From Diplodia intermedia (lineage: Eukaryota > Ascomycota > Dothideomycetes > Botryosphaeriales > Botryosphaeriaceae): DNA of 64,000 nt. Shown piece by piece: positions 53,893 through 64,000 of the stretch. Each line of letters begins with the position of its first letter. The first letter of the stretch is position 1. The position numbers and the translations under genes were made by a program. The stretch is from assembly GCA_021495925.1 (NCBI GenBank), contig JAKEKT010000033.1, positions 62,001 to 126,000 of the forward strand, written 5' to 3'. The notes below the pieces were generated by a model. The model did no database searches. It saw only the letters and a list, made by a program, of their open reading frames with translations, and was not told the origin of the DNA.

Positions 53893-55186
53893 ATGGATCC
53901 CTCGAACCCCTCCTCTGCGGATGCCTCGCGGAGCAACACTCCAAACCCTGCTGCCTCCTCTTCCGCCTCTGCCTTGGAGGTCGCGAACTCGCGCTTCACA
54001 TCGCAAGCATCGACCGCCGAGGACTTACTCAAGTCACAGACGGTCGGCCTGGTCCACCTCTCCGACTTTCGCAAGCGCCGCGCCGAGGCGCTCGACCTGA
54101 AGGACCGCGAGAGACAGGAACAAGCCCGGGGCGGTTCGACATCCGGCGCAAGCACACCTGCGGACGGGTAAGTTTCAATGGCCCCCACCCGCCTGCGCGC
54201 CCGCTACGCTGTAGGAGTTCTCTTCCCAGGACGCCGAGCTAATTGTCAAAGTACAGAGGATCGACGCCGCGGCCCGCAAAGAAGAAGAAGAAGGTCGCGA
54301 AGGGGAAGCTGTCGTTCGGGCTAGACGACGAGGAGGAAGACGCGTCGGCGGCCGTGACACCGCGGGATGGCACACCGGATGAAAACGGCGCGTCGGATAA
54401 GGACAAGGATGCCACCGCCGTGTCCAAGAAGAAGCTCGGCGCGAATAACAAGGTGTCGTTCAAGCCGAAGGTCATGACCAAGTCTGCCCTGCTGCGAGAG
54501 GCGCAGCAGAGGGAGCAGCTGCGGAAGGAGTTTTTGATCATGCAGGAGTCGGTCAAGGCGACGGACTTTGTCATTCCCTTCGTCTTCTACGACGGTACCA
54601 ACATTCCGGGCGGGAGGTGCAAGATCAAGAAGGGCGAGCATGTCTGGCTGTTCCTTGACAGAGCGAGGAAAGCAGGTGCTGAGCTCGGTGTCGGCGGCGA
54701 CAAGAGCAAAAGGGAATGGGCTCGCGTCGGCGTTGATGATCTTATGCTGGTCCGCGGAGAGATCATTATCCCTCATGTAAGTCTCAAAGCACCTCGCATG
54801 CACAGGCGTACTGACGGTCCCAGCACTACGAGTTTTACTACTTCATGGTCAACAAAACCATTGGATTCGACGGCCCCATCTTTGGACACTCAGCAGAGCC
54901 CACCTCCGCAACGCCCCTCCCATCCAAAGACGAGGACATTGACCCCGCAACCTTCAACCCTCTGGAACGGCTGGAAAAGAAGAAGGACCAGCGTATCACC
55001 GAAGAAGACGTCTCGCTCGAAGGATACAACGACGACTCCACACTCACTAAGGTTGTGGATCGACGTTGGTACGAGCGCAACAAGCATATCTTCCCGGCAA
55101 GCATATGGGAAGAGTTCGATCCGAACAAGGATTATAGCAAGGGCACCCGCAAAGATGCTCAAGGAAATTCGTTCTTCTTCAGTTAA
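53893..55186 (+). CDS. XAP5/FAM50-family nuclear protein
   Basis: XAP5/FAM50 proteins are conserved nuclear proteins linked to pre-mRNA splicing and chromatin. The exons are 53893-54167, 54257-54776 and 54824-55186, giving 385 residues. The N-terminal part contains VGLVHLSDFRKRRAEALDLK and a Lys-rich nuclear-localisation-like run PRPAKKKKKVAKGKLSFG. The XAP5 domain starts near ESVKATDFVIPFVFYDGTNI, then KKGEHVWLFLDRAR, and continues across intron 2 as HYEFYYFMVNKTIGFDGPIF and VVDRRWYERNKHIFPASIWE, ending FDPNKDYSKGTRKDAQGNSF. These are the diagnostic blocks of the family. The introns are canonical. Confidence 0.93.
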
Positions 55187-56138
55187 TTCCGGGGTACACG
55201 GACTAAGGGATTTTTGGAGCATTTAATCAGATGCAAATGGGACAGGTCATCTACGGATGGTCTCATAAGAATGCGTAAGGACGAGCACACAAGTTTATAG
55301 ATTTTCAGTGTTGCTGAAAAGTGGAATGAAGAAGGGATGCATTGAATCAAATTGAATTTCACATAGCTTGATACCACTCAGTTAGATGCTTCACTGGGTT
55401 ACAAAAAGTTTTTCGCTCAGCCAGTCTCACAAATAGTTATGAAGCCGGGTCTTTCAATGACCTTCTGCGATAGGCATGAACGCGTCTCTACAAGATTCAT
55501 CATGAGATGTCCGGAATAGTTCAAGTTCAGCACCACACCCAACTCGCTTAGAATAGCAGCGTTATAGGTAGGTAGTTCTAGTGTTTTAGTCACGATTGTA
55601 ATGCTTGTGACTGAAGGGCTCCATTGGTTGTAAGAAATTTTGCCTGCATACAATTCCCCGCATCAGAGCCTCATCTTCCAATCCTTTCAGCCGCACCATT
55701 CATTTTCAGTCCAATGAGCGGCTGTGAGGCCCTACTCAATTTTGCTACCCGGGCAAGCAATGACTGGGTCGCAGAGGCTGCTCCTTATTCTCTTGGCACG
55801 TCTTGGCTGGGGGTCGGAGGGGAACTCTTACTGAGGCGCGTGTGTCGCACCGACGGCGGGATGATGTGCTTGCATGTCGTTGGCGGAGCGCAGTGCCTGG
55901 CGATCGGATGTGGCGCTCTGCCGCCACTCAGCGGATGAGAGTATCCAAATGCAGACACGCGAGCGCATCTAGGTCGAGGGTTTATATCTCTCTGCATTCC
56001 CCTCTGCACTCACTGACCAGATTACTTGCAACTACTCCCCAATTTCAATTGAAAACCCGCGAAGGGCTTTGAGAACCATTATCTTTTCATTACTTACGAC
56101 ATCGAACATTGCCAACAACAGTTTCTTCTCTAGTCTCT
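55187..56138. other. intergenic region
   Basis: About 950 bp between the XAP5 gene and the doubtful gene at 56139. The first 450 bases are AT-richer. Frames such as 55624-55938 have no family resemblance. No RNA gene is seen. Confidence 0.5.
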
Positions 56139-56638
56139 ATGGCGATTTCCGTCGAGGCGATCGTCGCTCTGGTGACTCTGATCAGCAGTATCCCAAGTGT
56201 CATCCTTGCCGTCTGGGATCTCTACAAGCTGTTGACACGCGCAGACAATGCGGAAACATGTGGGTCAAAGCACGAAATGCCAGCCTTCCCTTTATTATAT
56301 TTTTTTTCGACTAACATAACGCCATAATTAGGACGAGATCACTTCCCGATGCGAACAATAGCTTGGATTACATCGCACAGACAGGATGTCGAGCACAATA
56401 TCGCAGGTTTTGTATGGAAGCATTAGATACAGCTCTACTGCCCAGTCTCTTTTGCCGAGAAACGGGGGGTATCTCTGGCGTGGGTCAGCTTCTGAGATGG
56501 GAAGATGAAGCAGCATCGGATTCCCTGTCGGGTTCACTTCTCAAATCATGGTCCCCTCCGCCCCCGGACCCCGCAAGACCAAATGTGATCCTTCTCGTCT
56601 CCTGCACCACGTGTCTACGACCCAATGTCAAGCCTTGA
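56139..56638 (+). CDS. doubtful small protein with N-terminal hydrophobic helix
   Basis: ATG 56139 opens MAISVEAIVALVTLISSIPS followed by VILAVWDLYKLLTRADNAE, a strongly hydrophobic start like those of some fungal membrane or NLR-type proteins. A second open stretch, 56332-56638, reads TRSLPDANNSLDYIAQTGCR and ends LVSCTTCLRPNVKP. The obvious donor GTGGGT at 56260 and acceptor ATTAG before 56332 do not keep frame (phase 1 against a need for phase 2). A weaker donor GTCAAA at 56264 would. The gene is therefore either mis-modelled or broken. Its 3' end overlaps the RWD gene tail to tail by 11 bp. Confidence 0.3.
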
Positions 56639-57470
56639 TCTCCATCTTCTTCACGCCGTCCGCCACATCGCCCTCCTCATAATCCTCCTCACCCTTGCCC
56701 GCCAAGCCCTTCGCCCACAGCTCCCTTCCGGTCATCTTCTTCTCCTCCTTCGGGCCCCTCTTCTTCTTATCCGCCTCCTCCTTCTCCTCCCTCGCCCGCG
56801 TCTCCTCCGCCTCCATCTCGGCCATGAACTTGTTCCGCCACTCCAAAAAACTCTCCCTCGTCACCGCCGTGCCGTGGAACTTTGCGTTCTCCTTCTCCTC
56901 CGCCTCGCGCGCCGCCATCTCGCGCACCGCCTCGGCCGCCTTCATGCGCTCGCACACCAACAGCTCGGCGGCGTCCTTGAGCGCCGACACCAGCGTGAAG
57001 ACCATGGCCATGCCCATGTTTTCCTCGACCGTCGGCCCGAGCGCTTCGAGCAGGTTGTCGCGGTCTTCCGAGACGTCGAGGTACTTGTGCTTGGGGGCGT
57101 TGGGGGGTGCGCTGATGTCGAGGCGGGGGGCTTCGTCGGGGTAGTTTTCGGGGTACGAGACGCCTAGGATGATGATGGCTGCGGCGGTGGTGGAATTAGT
57201 TGTGAGTCTCGTCGAGGGCTGAGGCCGGCGGGGGCCATTTACGTTGATCGGATTCATCGCCGGGCTCGTTCTCGACGTCCAGAGTTATCGATATGCGGTA
57301 CTCCGTGTCGGAGATGTCTGGTACCAAACGGAAAAATTGTCAGTGGAACGATGGGACGGAAAGAGGTGGTGCTGGAGGAAGAAAAGGCTGCATGTAGAGT
57401 TACCTGTGATCTCATCGGGGAAGATGGAGTCGAGCACCTCGCGCTCTTCTTTCTGGTCTTCTCTACCCAT
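56628..57470 (-). CDS. GIR2: RWD-domain protein, Gir2/RWDD1-like
   Basis: Gir2/RWDD1 proteins bind Gcn1 through an RWD domain and partner the GTPase Rbg2, tuning the amino-acid starvation response on ribosomes. The exons on the minus strand are 57470-57404, 57317-57243 and 57178-56628, giving 230 residues. The RWD fold is spread across all three exons: MGREDQKEEREVLDSIFPDE, then DISDTEYRISITLDVENEPG, then IIILGVSYPENYPDEAPRLD (the YP-x3-P signature). The second half is a long charged helix with KFHGTAVTRESFLEWRNKF, as in RWDD1, and a Glu/Lys-rich tail. All introns are canonical. It is divergent from ACL4 by 291 bp. Both act at the ribosome, which may be coincidence. Confidence 0.88.
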
Positions 57471-57761
57471 GGTGAAGTACGTGCGGATAATTGGGGGGAC
57501 GGGCGAAGCGCGGCGTTGATGTCAGCGGGGAAGTGGCCTCTCACCGCCTTCGAACGCACTAGCGCAGCATTTTGTCGCGCTTTGACCCCCAATTTTTTGA
57601 GACGCAAAACAGCTGCCAGCTCTTACGCGCCGAACATATAAATCTCGACGCATCCACCGCAACACACCCACACAAGTTCCCTACAACCGACCGTCGAGCA
57701 GAAGATCGCACGCGTACACGGCCCCGCCTACGCCTCCAATCCCTCGCTCCGCGCCCAAGCA

Positions 57762-58971
57762 ATGGGGAAAACGAAACCGCACGGCAGCAAGAAATCCAAG
57801 AACAGCAGCGCCGCCAACAAAAAGCCCAAGATGACGGCCCCGAAGCTGCTCGCGCAGGCCACCGCGCTGCTGCAAACGTCGCAGGCGGACGAGGCCCTCG
57901 TCGCCGCGCGCCGCGCCTACGCGCTGCTGCACCCGGACCCCGAGCACACGGCGCCGACGGCGGCCGCGCTGCCGGCGCTGACGCTGCTCGGCGAGATCAA
58001 CGTCGAGCTGGGCGATGTCGACACGGCGCGCGACTACTTCCTGGTGGCGGCCGCGCTGGACGAGGACGGCGCGGTCCCCGAGGCCGCGGGCGGCGGCGCG
58101 GAGAAGTTCATGTGGCTGGCGCAGCTGTGCGAGGAGGGCGGCGCGGATAGCGTGGCGTGGTTCGACAAGGGCGCCGAGGTGCTGCGGAGGGAGATTGCGG
58201 AGCTGGAGGCCCGGAAGCAGGCGGGCCCCGAGAGGGATGTTGCGCTGGACGAGAAGAAGAGGAAGCTTGCGAATGCGCTGTGCGGCGTTGTCGAGGTTTT
58301 CATGACGGATCTCTCGTAAGTGTGTTGTCATTGCATGGTTTCGGACTTTTGTATTGACACGCGACAGGTGGGAGGAGGATGCGGAGCAGAAGTGCGAGGC
58401 GCTCATCACCGAAGCATTGCTCGTACACCCGAACAACCCGGAGTCCCTTCAAACGCTCGCATCGGTCAGGATATCACAATTAAGGCACGACGAGGCACGC
58501 AATGCATTGAAGATGAGCATGGATTTGTGGAAGGAATTGAAGCCCGAGGACCCCAAGGTTCCCGACTTTCCCGTGCGAATCAGTCTGTCCAGGTTGTTGA
58601 TGGAGGCGGAGTTGGAAGATGAAGCATTGGAAGTACTGGAAAGGTTAATTCTGGAGGACGACCAGAGTGTGGAGGCATGGTACTTGGGAGGCTGGTGCCT
58701 GCATCTGATGGCGGAAAAGAAGAAGCAATCAGAGGACGAAGAAACGGTCACGGGCCTGCTCAAATCCAGTAGACAGTGGCTCACCAACAGCCAGAGGCTG
58801 TACCAGCTGCTGGAGTACGAGGATGAGCGTCTGAAGGACCATGCGGACGAGCTTGTGGAGGGGATCAACAAGATCCTGGGGCCGCCGGTGGAAGGCGAGG
58901 ACGAGGACGAGGCGGAAGAGTGGGAAGATGCCGGGGAGAGCGACTCGGACGAGGAAATGCAGGGCGCGTGA
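57762..58971 (+). CDS. ACL4: TPR chaperone of ribosomal protein L4 (Acl4-like)
   Basis: Acl4 is the dedicated chaperone that captures nascent ribosomal protein uL4 (Rpl4) and escorts it to the nucleus. The exons are 57762-58315 and 58368-58971, giving 385 residues. A basic N-terminus MGKTKPHGSKKSKN resembles a nuclear signal. TPR-like helices follow: KLLAQATALLQTSQADEALV, LLGEINVELGDVDTARDYFL, AEQKCEALITEALLVHPNNP, SLQTLASVRISQLRHDEARN, SRLLMEAELEDEALEVLERL, with VEAWYLGGWCLHLM. The C-terminus is strongly acidic (GEDEDEAEEWEDAG, ESDSDEE), fitting a shield for basic uL4. The intron is canonical. Assignment is by TPR layout, acidic tail and size. Confidence 0.85.
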
Positions 58972-60098
58972 GCTGGGATGGCCGGCAGTTGGCCCCCGGC
59001 GGAGATTCCGGCTCGAGGGGGCATCTCATGGGCTGTGTAGATCAAGGGTTGGTGGGTGGATGACTCGTGTTTCAGAATCCTCGCTGGGTTGGGCGGGAGA
59101 GCTGCACGCACGGCCCGAAACAGGCACATCTGGGGTGGAGGCGGCATCTCACAAGCCGATGCAGGGCAGCGGGCCTTGGTGCGGGCGGCTCGCACTGCGT
59201 CATGATCAAGCCGCGGAATCTGCTGGCGTGCAGGGGCTGTCCTGCGGGCGCCCGCTTGCGCCAGATTGGGCCAATGCCGCTCGAGGCGGGCTGGAACACT
59301 TGGACAGGTCTGAGTTAGTGTGACGAATCCAACCATTTCGCGCGATCTGGTCTCGAGCAGGCGGACTCGGTGGTGGGCGATGGCCATGTGCATGTGCCCC
59401 ATCCCGCGATGCGCCCGCCGGAGTTGCACCTTGATTGCTGCGCCCCGGTGCACATCGCGCGGCGGCAGTGGCAGCGCCCCGCGCGGGTAAGCTTTGCGAT
59501 AGAGGACAGACCCTGCCTAGGCACGGCAGCCCAGTGGGGCCAGGGCGGCTGGTGCTCGGGTGTCACGCTGATGCAGAGGTGAAGAAGCGCGAGAACGCCG
59601 GTGGTGGCCCGCATGCGGAATGGAGCCCACCGCGCGCCAACAGCGCCTGCTGTCGCGCGGCGCTGCGAGCGGGGCGCAGGATGCAGCGCGGAGCGGGTCG
59701 AGGCGACTGCGCGCGCACACCACAGGCTCCGGACGTGCTGGCGGCGCCGAATAATAATCGGCATGTAATCCAAGTAACGATGCTGCGAGCTCTTGTTGCA
59801 CGTTACATACGCCATCTGCCGCCGCGGCGCTCGACGGCACTTCCCAGCAACGATCGCTCGAGTCAAAGCTCATCCGCGACTAGCTGCGCTCTGGCTCGCC
59901 AGCCAATGCACCAGCTGCTTGTTGCGCCTCTCTCCTGCCCAGCTGCCCGGCCGTCGATCGCTTCCTCCGCCCCGTGAAGCCTCCAACGCCCGCAACTCTC
60001 CCACTGCGCATGGCAGCCTCGTAGCCACATCCGTCCGCAGTCCCTTACTTCCTCCTCTGCTTCCCATGCTGCGTGCCTGATGCAATTCGCCTCCGCCT
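58972..60098. other. intergenic region upstream of the SCAP gene
   Basis: About 1.1 kb, GC-rich. Overlapping frames on both strands (for example 59315-59866 minus, 59435-59977 plus) have Arg/Ala/Cys-rich translations with no family resemblance. It likely holds the ACL4 terminator and a long SCAP promoter and leader. I did not recognise a sterol regulatory element. Confidence 0.5.
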
Positions 60099-63000
60099 AT
60101 GATCTGGTACCTGCTCTACGCATTCCGCGGGTGAGTAGCCTTCACCACCACCCCAGCCCCGACGGACAGAGCTCCGGAGCGCGTGCCGTCGGCCTGTCTC
60201 GCCGCCGCCTTCTGCAGCGTCGCGCGCCTGCCTCGTGCTCCCCTAGCACCACCGCCTCGCTGACAGCTCAACCCAGTACCACAGAGCCCCCCAAGCTCTC
60301 GTCGGAGCACCCCATCCGTAGGGCTTTCGCCAGCTATGGGAACGCCACCGCCCGCCATTGGCTCTTCTCGCTGCTGCTGTCCGTCGCCGTCGCCGTCTTC
60401 CTGTGCTATCCCGTCGTCTTTCTCTACAAGAGCCCGGCCGCCGGCGGGCTGCCCCACCATGTCTGGACCTCGGTGCGAGCCTACGACGGCCCCGAAAACG
60501 TCGCCCCGGACGTGGAGATGCGCCAGCTCTGGGTCCACGGCAGCTACATGAAGGCATTGGACGCGCGCGTGCTGCGCGACGCGCTGACGATCCAGGACAA
60601 GCTCATCGGGCCCAATTTCGGGCATGAGCTGGGCGGTGGTGTGAACATCACGGGAGACGAAGATGCCACCGCCGACGGCCCGCTGGACGACTCGCAGGAG
60701 CTTGCCGGCTGCTGCAGCGACCGCGTGTCCGAGATCACTTCGTGGAGCTGCCATTCGCCGCTCATGTACTGGAACTGCTCGCTGCCCGCCCTCGAGGGTG
60801 ATGGCGACGTCCTGGGCACCATCAACTCGCAGAGAGGGCGTCGCTCTTCCTACAACTTCACCCTGCAGCCGCTGTCCGTCTTTGCTGGCAAGTCTTTCAA
60901 CGGCACCCGCCTCCTTGCCGCCGATGCGCTCGTTATCACCATCTTCGACCGCTCCGGGGGCGCTATTGCCGAAGAGTTCGATAGGCGGTCGCGCAGGCTG
61001 GCCCACGAGGCCTCTGATGAGTGGAACTTCTACCCTGCGTCCGGATCAACGTACAGGAGCCGTCTCTACGAGTTTCGATACCAGCCGATGAGCATGAACG
61101 ACGCGTGGACCCTTGTCTCGGCCTACTCCATCATGCTGTTCTACGTTTTGTTTAGTCTGAGGAAGTTGAAGGCTGTCAAGAGTGTGTTTGGACTTTTCTG
61201 CACAGTCATTGCTCAAGTATGCACCCGTCTGCTATCGCTTTGTTATGCCAGGCTAATTTCTGGCAAATGCAGATGTTCATATCCATCTGCTCTAGCTTCA
61301 CAATATGTGGTATCCTAAGAATCAACTTGGCCAACGTACCCGGAGAAGCTTACCCATTCGTCGTGTTAGTAATTGGTCTGGAGAATATGTATGTGACAAT
61401 TTTCTTTTTCCTTTGACCGCAATTGCTGCATTCATTCTATCAATTTTTGATTTCAAGACTACAAAAACTAACGATCGGAAGGTTCCGCTTGATCAATGCG
61501 GTTCTGGAAAGTCCAGCGCACATGCCAACGGTTACTCGCGTCGCAAACGCTCTCGCTGATGTTGGTCATCTGGCCCTTGCAGCAGCGGCCCAGAATCTCC
61601 TCATTCTCTGGTTCCTTTCTCGGATTGTCTCTCCAAGTGTGGCGCCAGCATGCGCCTTCGCGGCGGTCGCCCTAGTGTTTGATTTCGTATTCCACCTTAC
61701 GTTCTTCGTCGCTGTCTTGAGCGTGGATGTACGGAGAATGGAGCTCCAGGACTCCCTCGACAGAATCAATCTCGCTACACAGCGCAGGTCGAGTACATCT
61801 ACGAAGGTGGAGCGTCGGACATGGGGTGGAGCACTACTTCAGGGCAAGCTTCCATTCAGCACCAGGATTGCGGGAACTGTCGCCATGATCTCCTTTATTC
61901 TCGCCCTCAATTGGCACTTCTTCGATCACGATCGCAGGCCATTCTCCTTTGTTAACATCCTTCGGATTTTCCGACTCAGAACCAAAAGCAACGTCTTAGA
62001 CCCGCTACCTCCACCTCCAATCAACCAGGCCCGCACGCCGGAGGCATGGTTGAAGATGCAGGACAATATTTCTGCAAAAGAACTCATTGACTTCGTCAAG
62101 CCAGGTTACCACAGCTTCGTTGCCCGTGTTTATGAGCCCCTAACGGTCGTCATGAAAGATGCGGACCGCAGAGGAGCTGCCAATCAGGCCCCGTCCGTGT
62201 TCGCCGCCCTCCGCGATTTGGCAGAACAGCATTTCTTCCCCTTTGCGTTGGCGATCGTCTTCGCTATTGCAGCCGTCACCCTTCTAATGAACTACTTGCT
62301 CTGGAACGAACTTCCGGAAGAGGATGCGGAATCGGGCGTCGGGGACGACCAGCCGCTTTCTGTCAGGAGTTTGCCGAAATCCCACGAGCTGGACGTCGTG
62401 AAAGTTGCACCATGCAGCCAAGGGCACTTTGTGGCGATCAGTTTGGATCGGCTTACATCGATCTGGTTCCTCGATCATCGGACGCATGCGTACTCGCATG
62501 TGATCCTCCAGACCTCCGCTCTGCAACCTCCACTTTGGCCCATAGTTGCAGCCGCAATAGATGACACAGGTCACTGGGTGGCACTCTTGACGGACTCTGG
62601 CCGAGTTGCCTTGTGGAGCTTAGCGGAACGGCGGTTCGTGAAATCTCGAGTTCTTGACATCAGAGGCCAATCGCCAAGCGTCTTTGCTTTCGCATTCCAT
62701 CAAATGGACGAAGTCGAGAGACTCAGCCTTCTGGTAGTCTTTCCCGACGGTCGATTCAATGAGGTCGATTTTCGCACCGGTCATCTCTGGACTCATCAAA
62801 TATCCGAAGTTCCTCTCAGCAATGCAGCACTATCATGCTGTATCAAAGGACAACCAAAAATTGTCAGCGTTTCCAAGGATGGGGCGGTTCACCTGTCTTT
62901 CCCTTTATCGGGTGAGTGGACGTCTGAAATCCTCGACGCGGTTGAGGATTGGAAGCATCCGGACCCAATCCACTCAAAGGTAAAGTACGTATATCCGATA

Positions 63001-64000
63001 CCATCACTATGCATGCTAGCGACGGTGCGGCCATTCCAAGTGGATCTCATCGACATACCAACAAGGACGCTTGTCCATACTTTTAAAACGGACCAGATCA
63101 AGAGGCATACGCTTCGCATTCTCCATTCGAAGAGGAAAATATGCGGGTGCCATTCCCCCACTGTACCGGATTTCACGATTGTATATACCGACTCAGAAAC
63201 ACACGACTGCATAATGCATACATACGCGCCCGGGGAAGGGTCAGCAAACGGCCTCATTTGCCTTCGGCCGCCAGCGCTAGGGGAAGACGACCACATCACA
63301 TGCTCAGGGTTCGAGAGGGCTACGGAGGCCGTCCATTCGGTCAAATCACCTGGCTCGTGGGAAGCGACGTGCATACCCTCGGTTGTCGGCATTCGTAAAC
63401 GGCCTGCGAACGACACGCCCCCGGTGAGATCTACAGCGTCGGATATCAGCTACTTTCCCATAACGGCAGCATCCTCGAATCCGTTCCAGAACGGGACGTT
63501 GAAACACCGCGACAAGTCGCTCGTGAGCAGACATAAGGCGAACGGAGGGCCATCGGGGGCCAATGGCCACTACCGCAAGTCGGCGGCAGCGTCTCCGGAC
63601 AGCACAGGCTCGGAGACTGAGGAATGGCAAGCATGGACGCTTGCGGCGAACGGTGAGCTCCACACGACCCCTCTGTTGCCCCGTCCGCGCAGGGATTCGA
63701 CGAGTGAGGTGTACCTGGAGGACGATTTTGAGGAGGAGCAGCTGTTCGTGTCGAAGCCGGGGCCAATTGTCCGAATAGGCAAGAAGAGCGTGGCTGTGGG
63801 GTTCGGCAACGCTCTCAAGATCATCTCGCTGGGAAGCGAGAGGTTCGACGAGGAGACGGCGAACGCGGTCATGGACTCGGCAACGCTGGGCCTGACGTGG
63901 AGGAAGAAAGCACAGGGGAAGAAGGCCGGAGAGCGGGAAAAAGAGCGGGAGCGGATTGAGAGGATCGAGCGGGAAAAGGCATCGGGTGGCGGTGGGTTAC
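60099..64000 (+). CDS. SCAP: SREBP cleavage-activating protein (SCAP), 3' end cut by window
   Basis: SCAP escorts the transcription factor SREBP and senses sterols in the ER membrane. In fungi the pathway controls ergosterol synthesis and hypoxic growth. The exons are 60099-60130, 60277-61216, 61273-61388 and 61482 onward, with about 1202 codons before the window ends. The first exon encodes only MIWYLLYAFRG. Then come HPIRRAFASYGNATARHWL and TM1 (LFSLLLSVAVAVFLCYPVVFL), and a luminal loop of about 270 residues with sequons and Cys. The sterol-sensing domain follows: SAYSIMLFYVLFSLRKLKAV, AQMFISICSSFTICGI, PFVVLVIGLENMFRLINAVL. Later membrane segments include PFALAIVFAIAAVTLLMNYL. The C-terminal part has WD40-like blades (VAISLDRLTSIWFLD, WVALLTDSGRVALWSL). 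No stop is reached. All three introns are canonical. Confidence 0.93.

Overview
This is a window of nuclear chromosomal DNA from a filamentous ascomycete, probably a dothideomycete. The genes have short introns of roughly 45-240 nt with GTRAGT-type donors. The products are core eukaryotic proteins of fungal type: Arp3 with the Gly/Ser-rich fungal insert, the DASH subunit Dad3, an NRC-2 type AGC kinase, a DUF3176 membrane protein and a SREBP-cleavage-activating protein (SCAP). The class-level placement is inference from protein style, not a search result. Exon coordinates were worked out by hand from reading frames and splice sites. In most genes the exon lengths sum to a whole number of codons.

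Layout. 1-1874: no confident gene, but a diverged duplicated minus-strand promoter-like block. 1875-3848 (-): taspase-like threonine aspartase. 5019-6588 (+): ARP3. 7299-9409 (+): TRF/Tbf1-like telobox Myb protein. 10128-11196 (+): TAF10. 11656-12313 (-): mitoribosomal protein uS19m, divergent from MRE11 (12684-15246, +). 16430-19897 (+): large unrecognised low-complexity protein. 19898-23746: long gene-free stretch with simple repeats. 23747-25924 (+): NRC-2 kinase. 25925-28240: second repeat-rich gene-free stretch. 28241-28665 (+): DAD3. 29218-31417 (-): DHA2-type MFS transporter carrying an in-frame TGA, with three direct repeats upstream. 32474-34316 (-): DUF3176 protein. 35170-40583 (-): MON2, divergent from MMS2 (40915-41517, +). 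42005-43134 (+): LYR-motif protein.

43576-50808 (-): an array of five BTB/POZ paralogues, the clearest accessory region. Three of the five share a C-terminal C-x2-H-x-H-x(5,6)-C motif, and several share a phase-2 intron just before the BTB fold. 51607-51723 (+): an intron-containing tRNA-like pol III locus. 52154-53399 (-): HEI10/CCNB1IP1-like RING protein, divergent from an XAP5/FAM50 gene (53893-55186, +). 56139-56638 (+): doubtful small gene. 56628-57470 (-): RWD-domain Gir2-like protein, divergent from ACL4 (57762-58971, +). 60099-64000 (+): SCAP, cut by the window end.

Most of the window is housekeeping: actin branching, telomere and double-strand-break repair, TFIID/SAGA, ubiquitin signalling, Golgi-endosome trafficking, ribosome assembly, meiosis and sterol sensing. 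There are no operons. Functional pairing is limited to head-to-head genes sharing short intergenic regions. The parts most likely to hold undescribed biology are the BTB array, the tRNA-like locus, the repeats upstream of the damaged transporter and the duplicated promoter block at the left edge.
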